From the NCBI GenBank assembly GCA_049297395.1, contig JBAQUG010000244.1:1-5548 (forward strand): DNA of 5,548 nucleotides, given 5' to 3'. Under the pieces are notes generated by a model, which had not been told where the DNA came from, did not search any database, and was given only the letters and a program-made list of their open reading frames with translations. The position numbers were made by a program, and so were the translations under genes. Every line of letters starts with the position of its first letter. The first letter of the stretch is position 1. Source of the DNA: GWF2-50-93 sp049297395 (GTDB lineage: Bacteria > Verrucomicrobiota > Lentisphaeria > Victivallales > GWF2-50-93). This document shows positions 1 to 5,548 of this stretch, in pieces.

Positions 1-1077
1 GAGAGGGGGTATCTGGACGGACGGCATCCTGACGAAGTGAAATATACTGACAGTCCCGAAGCCGATGCGCGCAGGAGGGATTTTACGATCAACGGGATGT
101 TCTACGATCCTTCCGCTGACAGGATCTTTGACTTTGTAGGCGGCGAATCCGATCTTTCCAGCGGGATACTGAGGACGATTGGAAGTCCGGAGGAGCGTTT
201 TTCAGAGGATTACCTGCGGATAATGAGGGCGGTAAGGTTCTGCGTGAGGTTCGGTTTCGAACTGTCCGGCGGCATCGCCCCGGCCATCAGGAAATATTCT
301 GTAAATCTGAAGATTCTTTCCGCGGAGAGGATACGTGACGAACTGAACAAGATGCTGATGGGGCCGGATCCGGAACGCGCTTTCAGGATGATGAACGATC
401 TTGGGATCCTCAAGGAGGTCCTTCCCGAAATCGTGGACATGTGCGGAGTAACCCAGCACCATGAATATCATCCTGAAGGGGATGTCTTCGAGCATACAAT
501 GCTGATGCTCTCGCACATGGCTTATCCCGATATCGAACTGGCATGGTCGATACTTCTGCATGATGTGGGCAAACCCCAGACAAAGTCAATGGGCGATGAC
601 GGGGTTGAGCATTTCTACACACATGAGAGGAAAAGTGCGGAACTAGCGGAGAATATCTTGAAAAGATTCCGTTTCCCGACGAGAAGCATCGCCAATATCG
701 TGCATGCTGTCCGTCAGCACATGCGTTACGCCCATGTCCAGGGAATGCGTCCGGCGAAATGGAAGCGGCTTATCGCCGAAGAAACATTTCCCCTCGAACT
801 TGAGCTGCACCGGACAGACTGCATTTCCAGCCACAAAATCATGAGTTCCTTCACTTTTCTCCTCGACCGGATGAACGAACTGGCGAACGAAATAAAACTT
901 CCCCCACCCCTTGTCACCGGAAAAGACCTGATTGCTCTTGGAATGAAGCCGGGACCGGAGTTCGGCGAGATTCTTGAAAGCATGGCGGATCTTCAGCTGG
1001 AAGGGAAGATTAGCACCAGGGAAGAGGCGCTGGAGCAGGTTTTTATCCTGCGGCAGGGAGAAAATACCAAGATATGA
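1..1077 (+). CDS. cca: CCA tRNA nucleotidyltransferase / poly(A) polymerase family protein with HD domain, 5'-truncated by window
   Basis: Class II nucleotidyltransferase that most likely adds or repairs the 3' CCA end of tRNAs in the cytoplasm. The frame is open from base 1, so the gene starts outside the window; the GTG at 37 is internal, because the codons before it already match the family (YLDGRHPDE). Residues counted from base 1: RRD of motif B (R25, R26, D27, then FTING), which contacts the sugar and metal-bound nucleotide; EDYLR (69-73), the EDxxR template motif that selects CTP and ATP; ERIRDEL (109-115) of the RNA-binding helices; an HD domain from about 153 with HPEGDVFEH, the HD pair H187/D188 and later H208, H235 and H240; and a conserved VTGKDLIALG stretch at 305-314. 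The catalytic GGxVRD and DxD motifs lie upstream and cannot be checked. Poly(A) polymerases share this fold, so CCA addition is the likelier but unproven activity. It ends in TGA, 77 bases before the SNF2 gene. Confidence 0.93.
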   Translation, partial: ERGYLDGRHPDEVKYTDSPEADARRRDFTINGMFYDPSADRIFDFVGGESDLSSGILRTIGSPEERFSEDYLRIMRAVRFCVRFGFELSGGIAPAIRKYSVNLKILSAERIRDELNKMLMGPDPERAFRMMNDLGILKEVLPEIVDMCGVTQHHEYHPEGDVFEHTMLMLSHMAYPDIELAWSILLHDVGKPQTKSMGDDGVEHFYTHERKSAELAENILKRFRFPTRSIANIVHAVRQHMRYAHVQGMRPAKWKRLIAEETFPLELELHRTDCISSHKIMSSFTFLLDRMNELANEIKLPPPLVTGKDLIALGMKPGPEFGEILESMADLQLEGKISTREEALEQVFILRQGENTKI

Positions 1078-1154
1078 TCCACTGTGGCGTTCAAGGTTCG
1101 GAATACAAGGGAAAACTGATTTTGCAGCACTATTAAGAAATAAAATTTTCCAGG

Positions 1155-3908
1155 ATGGAAATTTTTTCATGGGACAGAATTTTTATGGGACTGACAGCAG
1201 CTCTAAATCCTCACGGCCGTTTATATGTCCTGCAGTCGGAGGAGTCCGGCAATACGTTTGATGCTCCTTTTTCAGAGGTGCTTTCTGCGGAATTCGCAAA
1301 GTCGTCGGCAGACGGGCTGATGTGTCTTGTGTCATTGGAATCCAAATTACCGCTCCATCCTTCATTTGCCTTCTGGCGCGGAATGTCACGAGAATATCTG
1401 ACAAGGCTGTCCCACATCCAGGATCTGGAAACCGCAGATGAAATCAGCATCCATCCGCCAACACAGGTCGAACTGGCTGAAATGATCCTGGAAGCTCCTC
1501 CGATGACAGGAGCGGAATATCTTAATCAGGACGTAATTATTGCAACATGGAATGAGTTCGATCTTTCCGCCAGGGCAAGGATGAAAGGTTTTTCTGGAGG
1601 GGCGAAGGAATGGCTGATGTCTGTGAACCCGGAATTCAGGCTTCTCGGAAAGGTGACTTTCCACCTTGCTGAAAACAGAAAAAACCCGGCGATGCCGTTT
1701 GCGTTTATGGCCACTTATTCCCACCGCCTCTCGGAAAAAGGGGAAGCCAGGCATCTGCCGCTCTCGAACGCCCTTCAGGAATATTCCGGAGCCGGAAACC
1801 ATAATGCCCTCCTTTCCCTTCTCACGCCTGTCCAGAGGGCATCGGAGAAGAGTTCCTTCGTCAAGGAACTTTTCGAGTCGAAGAAAATCTTCCGTCCGCT
1901 TGCGTGGTCCCCCGGCGACGCCTACAGGTTCCTCAAGGATGTCCATCTGTTTGAGGCAAGCGGTATCATCACCCGGATTCCGGACTGGTGGCGCAGCGCG
2001 AATCCGCCCCGGCCAAAAGTCAAGGTTTCCCTCGACCTGAAAAACAAGAACACCCTTGGTTTTGATGCTCTTCTTTCCTGTTCCTGCGGAATGACCCTCG
2101 ATGGAGAGGAACTTACGCCGGAAGAAATAGAAAAACTGAGAACTTGCTCAAAGGGGCTCGTTTTTCTGAAAGGGAAATGGGTCGAGGCTGACCCCGATAG
2201 GCTTAAAGAGGCTCTCGAACAGTGGCGGAAAATAAAAAATACAGGGGAGGGGGCGGGAATTTCGTTTGTTGACGCGATGAGAATGCTTTCCGGCGCCGGA
2301 ATAGGGACGGATGCCGTGGTCTCCGGAAAAGATGACACCCGCGACTGGACTGATATTGCCGCAGCCGGAGAGTTCGAAAAGATTCTTTCCAGCCTGCGCG
2401 AACCCGGCAAAATCAATTGTCCCGAACCGGAGGGATTGAAGGCAGAACTCCGGCATTACCAGACAAGCGGGGTAAAATGGCTGTGGTTCATATCAAAACT
2501 CGGACTTGGCGCATGTCTTGCCGACGATATGGGGCTTGGAAAAACTGTCCAGCTTCTCGCGATTCTCCTGCTGATTAAAAAAGAAAATAAGACGGCGGGG
2601 AATTCTGAACGCAAGACATCGGTTCTTGTTGTCCCGGCCTCCCTGGTCGCAAACTGGAAATCAGAATCTGCGAAGTTCGCACCGTCGCTGAAGATATTTT
2701 ATGCGCACCCTTCTGAAACACCGCAGGAGGAGATTGACCTTGCCGCAAAGTCCCCGGAAAAACATCTTGCCGCTTATGATGCGGTGATAACCACCTACAG
2801 CATGATCACAAGAATGGAATGGCTGAAGAAAATGAAGTGGTGTCTTGCCGTTCTCGATGAAGCACAGGCAATCAAGAATCCGGGGGCCAAGCAGACACGT
2901 GCCGTGAAACAGCTCGACGCGAAATGCCGGTTTGTCCTGACCGGCACGCCCGTCGAGAACAAACTTTCAGACCTCTGGTCTATTTTTGATTTCATCTGCC
3001 CGTCCCTCCTCGGAACACAGAAGGAATTTGCGGAGTTCGCAAAAAAACTCTCTTCCGGGGACGGTGTCAACTATGCGCCGCTCAGAAGTATCACAAAACC
3101 ATACATTCTGAGAAGACTCAAGACGGATAAGTCGGTGATCACGGACCTTCCCGACAAGACCGAGTTGAAGGCGTTCTGTGGTCTGTCGGCAAAACAGGCT
3201 CTGCTATATCAGGATTCAGTGAATGAGCTCGCGCAGAAGATAGAGGATACTGATTCAATCAAAAGACGCGGCCTGATTTTCGCGTATCTCATGCGCTTCA
3301 AACAGATCTGCAACCATCCTTCGCAGTGGCTTTCGGACGGCGCGTATCATCCAGGCGACAGCGGCAAATTCGCCCGTATTCGGGAGATAACCGAGGAGAT
3401 CGCGTCAAGACAGGAAAAGGTTCTTGTTTTCACGCAGTTCAGGGAAATAACCGACACATTGAAATCCTATCTCGAAAAGATATTTGGCAGAACCGGGCTT
3501 GTCCTGCATGGAAGCACTCCAATTAAAGAAAGACGGCTGCTCGTCCAGGATTTCCAGAGGGAAAACGGCCCGCCTTTCTTCATTCTTTCGCTCAAGGCGG
3601 GTGGCACTGGACTCAACTTGACCGAGGCGTCCCATGTGATTCACTTTGACCGCTGGTGGAATCCGGCGGTTGAAAACCAGGCGACCGACCGGGCGTTCAG
3701 GATCGGACAGAAAAAAAACGTCCTTGTCCATAAATTCATATGCCGAGGCACTCTTGAAGAAAAGATTGACGCGTTGATTGACGAGAAAAAAGACATGGCT
3801 GATCAGCTTCTTTCCGGTGGCTGTGAAAAACTTCTCACCGACATGTCCGACAAGGAGCTTATAAAATTCGTCTCCCTAGACATCAAAACCGCCCCTGAGA
3901 ATGATTGA
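1155..3908 (+). CDS. SNF2-family DNA-dependent ATPase (bacterial HelZ/YwqA type)
   Basis: Superfamily 2 ATPase expected to translocate on double-stranded DNA; the cellular role of this bacterial branch is not settled. Residues 1-290 are a poorly conserved N-terminal region. About 290-360 match the SNF2-associated domain (DUF3670 type): SLDLKNKNTLGFDALL, then a GEELTPEEIEKL helix and LVFLKGKWVEAD. The ATPase core starts near 430 (LRHYQTSGVKWL). Motifs: Walker A LADDMGLGKT (455-464), Walker B LDEAQ (567-571), motif III LTGTPVEN (595-602), motif IV VLVFTQF (756-762), motif V LKAGGTGLNL (813-822), motif VI DRAFRIGQ (845-852). All key residues are present and 917 residues is normal for the type, so it should be active. 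The start is uncertain: ATG 1155 has no clear ribosome site, and ATG 1185 (residue 11) has a weak GGGACAG seven bases upstream. No signal peptide or membrane segment. Its usual partner, a SWIM protein, is encoded downstream beyond the toxin-antitoxin pair. Confidence 0.95.
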   Translation: MEIFSWDRIFMGLTAALNPHGRLYVLQSEESGNTFDAPFSEVLSAEFAKSSADGLMCLVSLESKLPLHPSFAFWRGMSREYLTRLSHIQDLETADEISIHPPTQVELAEMILEAPPMTGAEYLNQDVIIATWNEFDLSARARMKGFSGGAKEWLMSVNPEFRLLGKVTFHLAENRKNPAMPFAFMATYSHRLSEKGEARHLPLSNALQEYSGAGNHNALLSLLTPVQRASEKSSFVKELFESKKIFRPLAWSPGDAYRFLKDVHLFEASGIITRIPDWWRSANPPRPKVKVSLDLKNKNTLGFDALLSCSCGMTLDGEELTPEEIEKLRTCSKGLVFLKGKWVEADPDRLKEALEQWRKIKNTGEGAGISFVDAMRMLSGAGIGTDAVVSGKDDTRDWTDIAAAGEFEKILSSLREPGKINCPEPEGLKAELRHYQTSGVKWLWFISKLGLGACLADDMGLGKTVQLLAILLLIKKENKTAGNSERKTSVLVVPASLVANWKSESAKFAPSLKIFYAHPSETPQEEIDLAAKSPEKHLAAYDAVITTYSMITRMEWLKKMKWCLAVLDEAQAIKNPGAKQTRAVKQLDAKCRFVLTGTPVENKLSDLWSIFDFICPSLLGTQKEFAEFAKKLSSGDGVNYAPLRSITKPYILRRLKTDKSVITDLPDKTELKAFCGLSAKQALLYQDSVNELAQKIEDTDSIKRRGLIFAYLMRFKQICNHPSQWLSDGAYHPGDSGKFARIREITEEIASRQEKVLVFTQFREITDTLKSYLEKIFGRTGLVLHGSTPIKERRLLVQDFQRENGPPFFILSLKAGGTGLNLTEASHVIHFDRWWNPAVENQATDRAFRIGQKKNVLVHKFICRGTLEEKIDALIDEKKDMADQLLSGGCEKLLTDMSDKELIKFVSLDIKTAPEND

Positions 3909-3914
3909 AGTAGA

Positions 3915-3931
3915 ACAAGCCTCCGGCTTGT
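3915..3931. repeat. Perfect inverted repeat / hairpin after the SNF2 stop codon
   Basis: ACAAGCC, loop TCC, GGCTTGT: a perfect 7-bp stem with a three-base loop, starting six bases after the SNF2 stop codon. A further TAG (3911-3913) can pair with CTA (3934-3936) across a small bulge. No T run follows (the next bases are GGCTATCTG), so a standard intrinsic terminator is unlikely. It could protect the 3' end of the SNF2 message, or be one copy of a dispersed palindromic repeat; the window holds only one copy. Confidence 0.6.
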
Positions 3932-3974
3932 GGCTATCTGAAATGCAATAAAAATTCGGCCTCTGTCCTGAAGC

Positions 3975-4002
3975 TTGAAAGCATAATTATGCATGATATG
4001 GT
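3975..4002 (+). promoter_or_regulatory. Probable sigma-70-type promoter of the toxin-antitoxin operon
   Basis: TTGAAA (3975-3980) fits a -35 box with one mismatch, and TATGGT (3997-4002), 16 bases further, fits a -10 box at four of six positions. TG at 3994-3995 in front of it gives an extended -10. The next gene starts 26 bases later, leaving a short leader with a strong ribosome site. The region is AT-rich (22 G/C in 3961-4020 by hand count). The call rests on pattern and position only; the -10 box is imperfect. Confidence 0.5.
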
Positions 4003-4008
4003 TATGCT
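3980..4008. promoter_or_regulatory. Probable autoregulatory operator: 12-bp palindrome plus a third half-site
   Basis: GCATAATTATGC (3981-3992) is a perfect 12-bp palindrome inside the -35/-10 spacer. A further TTATGCT (4002-4008) repeats its right arm 15 bases on, touching the end of the -10 box, and is the inverted partner of AGCATAA at 3980-3986. Ribbon-helix-helix antitoxins commonly bind such short paired half-sites over their own promoter, usually more tightly as a complex with the toxin. Binding here by the antitoxin encoded at 4029 is inferred. Confidence 0.55.
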
Positions 4009-4015
4009 CTTATGT

Positions 4016-4023
4016 AAAGGAGG
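4016..4023 (+). promoter_or_regulatory. Strong ribosome binding site of the antitoxin gene
   Basis: AAAGGAGG lies five bases before ATG 4029, a near-ideal Shine-Dalgarno site. It decides the start: an in-frame ATG at 3993 would place this site inside the coding region and add twelve residues (MIWLCSYVKEDS) that do not belong to the ribbon-helix-helix fold. It is much stronger than any site before the SNF2 gene, as expected where antitoxin must be made in excess. Confidence 0.85.
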
Positions 4024-4028
4024 ATAGC

Positions 4029-4322
4029 ATGACACGCACAACCATAGTATTGCCGGAGGATATTAAAAAGCTTGCGGTAAAGAATGCGCAGGATGAGGGA
4101 ATCTCTTTTGGAGAATTCGTACGCCGTTCCCTTGAGATGTCTATCGGGATGAGTGACAGCGGAAGCAAGACATACTCCAGGGAATGTGATTCCCTTTTTT
4201 CAGGAATGAGGAAACTGAGACTGAAAGCAAAGCCAAGCTTTCGGGATGGAGCCCTGAACCATGACGAATATCTTTATGGGAATAGACGCAATAAAAAGTC
4301 TGGCAAGGAAAGTGGGACATGA
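4029..4322 (+). CDS. vapB: Ribbon-helix-helix (CopG/VapB-like) antitoxin
   Basis: A 97-residue protein expected to neutralise the toxin encoded next to it and to repress the shared promoter. Residues 2-9 (TRTTIVLP) form the DNA-contacting beta strand of a ribbon-helix-helix fold, followed by helix one (about 10-23, EDIKKLAVKNAQDE) and, after G24, helix two (about 26-38, SFGEFVRRSLEMS). The rest is a polar, basic tail without clear fold; the LNHDEYLYG stretch (77-84) probably grips the toxin, as C-terminal tails of VapB proteins do. The start at 4029 follows from the AAAGGAGG site. The gene overlaps the toxin start by four bases (ATGA), which implies translational coupling. A terminator-like hairpin lies within the gene at 4179-4200. 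The ribbon-helix-helix call is firm; the vapB symbol follows from the PIN partner. Confidence 0.85.
   Translation: MTRTTIVLPEDIKKLAVKNAQDEGISFGEFVRRSLEMSIGMSDSGSKTYSRECDSLFSGMRKLRLKAKPSFRDGALNHDEYLYGNRRNKKSGKESGT
4179..4200 (+). terminator. Terminator-like hairpin inside the antitoxin gene
   Basis: AGGGAAT, loop GTG, ATTCCCT makes a perfect 7-bp stem (4179-4195) and runs directly into T (4195-4200), the layout of an intrinsic terminator. It falls over codons 50-57 of the antitoxin. The stem has only three G-C pairs and a tight loop, so it would be weak, and translating ribosomes would tend to suppress it. It could act as an attenuator when translation is poor, or be a chance product of the codons. 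Confidence 0.35.
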
Positions 4323-4735
4323 GGATTTCCAGCGGAGTATTCATAGACACCGGCGCTTTCCTGGCAATGCTTATTCCGGACGACCAATATTCAAGCCCGG
4401 CAGATGAAGCATGGAAGGTTCTGGAAAAGGAACGAACCCCGCTGTTTTCGTCAGAGCCGGTACTGATCGAGACGTCCAATTTTCTCATACGGCAGCAAGG
4501 TCCGGAAATAACTTCTGAGTGGCTAAAGGCTTCTCTTAATTCCAATGAGATCCGCTGGTTGCAGCCTTCAAAGGATGATTTGAGGAATGCCATTGATTTC
4601 ATAATAAAATATTCTGACCAAGGCATAAGTATGACTGACGCTGTTTCCTTTTCACTGATGAGACGGCACTGTATCCAGCATGCCTTCTCCTTCGACAGGC
4701 ACTTTTCCATGGCCGGATTTAAATTGTTGCAATAG
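4319..4735 (+). CDS. vapC: PIN-domain toxin, VapC-like ribonuclease
   Basis: A 138-residue PIN-domain protein, predicted to be a metal-dependent endoribonuclease that cuts RNA (tRNA or rRNA in studied VapC toxins) unless bound by its antitoxin. The four acidic positions expected of the family are present: D10 in VFIDTGAFLAM, E51 in VLIETSNFL, D107 in GISMTDAVS, and D126 in FSFDRHF, so the active site looks intact. Length is normal for VapC. The start codon overlaps the antitoxin stop as ATGA, so it is probably translated by ribosomes finishing the antitoxin; no separate strong ribosome site is seen, which keeps toxin output below antitoxin. No signal peptide or membrane segment. The RNA target cannot be read from the sequence. 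The SWIM gene begins 26 bases downstream with no terminator between. Confidence 0.9.
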   Translation: MRISSGVFIDTGAFLAMLIPDDQYSSPADEAWKVLEKERTPLFSSEPVLIETSNFLIRQQGPEITSEWLKASLNSNEIRWLQPSKDDLRNAIDFIIKYSDQGISMTDAVSFSLMRRHCIQHAFSFDRHFSMAGFKLLQ

Positions 4736-4747
4736 GTTCAATATTAC

Positions 4748-4754
4748 AGGAAGG
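4748..4754 (+). promoter_or_regulatory. Ribosome binding site of the SWIM gene
   Basis: AGGAAGG, seven bases before ATG 4762, is a good Shine-Dalgarno match and supports that ATG as the start. The whole gap between the toxin stop and this start is 26 bases and shows no hairpin or promoter boxes, so the SWIM gene is probably read through from the toxin-antitoxin operon or from a promoter within it. Confidence 0.75.
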
Positions 4755-4761
4755 ATAAGCG

Positions 4762-5548
4762 ATGTCATACAGGGATAGATACGGTAGCAGATACGATAAC
4801 TTTTACGGAGCTTATGTTTCCGTTGCGGAAAAGAAGGCGCGTGCGGAAAAGGAGAGAAAGAAACTTGAAGCTAAGGGAGGCAAGCTTTCTCCTGTCGTTC
4901 CCGCAGGGAGGAATATCGCCGGCACGTTCTGGGGGAAGGGGTGGTGCGAAAACCTCGAGAGATACAGCGACTACTCGAACCGTCTGCCGCGCGGACGTTC
5001 ATATCTCAGGAACGGATCGGTCGTTGACCTTAAAATTGAGAAGGGTAAAGTTTCTGCGCTAGTTTCAGGGTCGAGCCTCTATAAAATCGAAGTTTCCATA
5101 AAGCCCCTTGATGAAAAAACATGGAAGAATATTAAAAAGGAATGTGCCGGGAAAATCGCCTCATTGATTGAACTTATCCAGGGTAAGTTGTCTTCAAATG
5201 TCATGGAAATAATTACGAGGAAGGATGGCGGATTGTTTCCACATCCGACGGAAATAAAACTTGACTGTTCATGCCCCGACTCGGCATATCTCTGCAAACA
5301 TCTGGCGGCGGTTCTTTACGGGATCGGAACAAGGCTCGATTTCAGCCCCGAACTGTTTTTCATTTTAAGAGGGCTTGATCATAAGGAGCTTATAGGCGAG
5401 GCTGCTGCGATTTCCGCAATAACTGAAGGTGCTGTCGACGCTGAAACGCTCGCGGTTGAAGATCTTGAGGATGTCTTCGGCGTAAAAATTGACGTGCCTC
5501 GTAAAAAGACTGAAAAATCAGCCGCCGTTAAAACAAAACCGGTGATAG
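4762..5548 (+). CDS. SWIM zinc-finger protein, 3'-truncated by window
   Basis: The 262 codons seen stay open to the window end. Residues 1-45 are a basic, charged lead (AEKKARAEKERKKLEAKGG, probably helical). About 52-125 carry the conserved block of the SNF2-linked SWIM family: GTFWGKGWCENLE (54-66), then YSDYSNRLPRGRSYLRNG (68-85), a strand VVDLKI, and LYKIEVSI before a W121. The SWIM zinc motif is CxC-x6-CxH: C169, C171, C178, H180, all present, followed by LAAVLYGIG. SWIM domains bind DNA or protein partners. Members of this family are often encoded beside SNF2 ATPases (YwqB beside YwqA in Bacillus subtilis), so a joint role with the ATPase at 1155-3908 is likely; the process is unknown. 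The last visible stretch (from about 246) is a lysine-rich linker, hinting that another segment may follow outside the window. Confidence 0.92.
   Translation, partial: MSYRDRYGSRYDNFYGAYVSVAEKKARAEKERKKLEAKGGKLSPVVPAGRNIAGTFWGKGWCENLERYSDYSNRLPRGRSYLRNGSVVDLKIEKGKVSALVSGSSLYKIEVSIKPLDEKTWKNIKKECAGKIASLIELIQGKLSSNVMEIITRKDGGLFPHPTEIKLDCSCPDSAYLCKHLAAVLYGIGTRLDFSPELFFILRGLDHKELIGEAAAISAITEGAVDAETLAVEDLEDVFGVKIDVPRKKTEKSAAVKTKPVI

Noticed and set aside
37..39. GTG at 37 as the start of the CCA enzyme gene
   Set aside because: The frame is open back to base 1 and the twelve codons before GTG encode family-conserved residues (YLDGRHPDE), so the gene begins outside the window.
1122..1146. TTGCAG and TAAAAT as promoter boxes for the SNF2 gene
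   Set aside because: The spacer is only 13 bases, and the alternative -10 TATTAA (1131-1136) has no -35 box at the right distance.
1110..1151. GGAAAA ... TTTTCC inverted repeat between the CCA and SNF2 genes as a terminator
   Set aside because: Only six AT-rich pairs across a loop of about 30 bases and no T run after it; too weak to call.
643..1170. Long minus-strand open frame (175 codons) across the end of the CCA gene
   Set aside because: It is antisense to a gene with clear conserved motifs, and its translation shows no recognisable domain or ribosome site.
1386..1946. Minus-strand open frame of 186 codons within the SNF2 gene
   Set aside because: It lies wholly within the well-supported SNF2 frame on the opposite strand and its translation resembles no family.
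3993..4028. Upstream in-frame ATG at 3993 as the antitoxin start, adding twelve residues
   Set aside because: The AAAGGAGG site at 4016-4023 sits correctly for ATG 4029, the added residues do not fit the ribbon-helix-helix fold, and 3993 overlaps the proposed promoter.
4141..4710. Minus-strand 189-codon frame across the toxin-antitoxin genes as an antisense gene
   Set aside because: No family resemblance, and both plus-strand genes have clear motifs, ribosome site or start/stop coupling.
4814..5062. Plus-strand 82-codon frame overlapping the start of the SWIM gene
   Set aside because: It is out of frame with the SWIM gene, rich in arginine and serine as shadow frames often are, and has no ribosome site; the SWIM frame from 4762 explains the segment.

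Overview
The window is a compact bacterial chromosome segment with all genes on the + strand. There are five protein genes: two cut by the window edges (a CCA tRNA nucleotidyltransferase at the left, a SWIM zinc-finger protein at the right), one complete SNF2-family ATPase, and a complete type II toxin-antitoxin pair of the VapBC kind between the SNF2 and SWIM genes. No rRNA, tRNA, CRISPR array, insertion sequence or phage gene is visible. Shine-Dalgarno sites and short gaps show it is bacterial. The style of the CCA enzyme and of the SNF2/SWIM proteins recalls the Planctomycetes-Verrucomicrobia-Lentisphaerae/Kiritimatiellae group, but that is an impression from remembered family sequences and the phylum is not established.

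Layout: 1-1077, 3' part of the CCA-adding enzyme (end of the nucleotidyltransferase core, RNA-binding region, HD domain). 1078-1154, a 77-base AT-leaning gap without a convincing promoter or terminator. 1155-3908, a 917-residue SNF2 ATPase with the N-terminal domain typical of the bacterial HelZ/YwqA type and all the main helicase motifs. 3909-4028, a 120-base gap holding a perfect 7-bp hairpin just after the SNF2 stop and then a promoter interleaved with a 12-bp palindrome and a third half-site. 4029-4322 and 4319-4735, ribbon-helix-helix antitoxin and PIN-domain toxin overlapping by ATGA. 4762-5548, SWIM protein, open at the window end.

How they fit together: SNF2 ATPases of this type and SWIM proteins of this type are often neighbours in bacteria (for example ywqA and ywqB in Bacillus subtilis), so the original unit is probably SNF2 plus SWIM, acting on nucleic acid in an unknown process. 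The toxin-antitoxin pair lies between the two, brings its own promoter and operator, and is followed after only 26 bases by the SWIM gene, which may now be read from the toxin-antitoxin promoter. The pair looks like a later insertion, supported by position and by somewhat lower GC in hand-counted samples, not by a genome comparison. The antitoxin gene also contains a hairpin followed by six T that resembles an intrinsic terminator. I see no clearly new multi-gene system; the most interesting parts are the toxin-antitoxin insertion, its operator, and the possible internal terminator.
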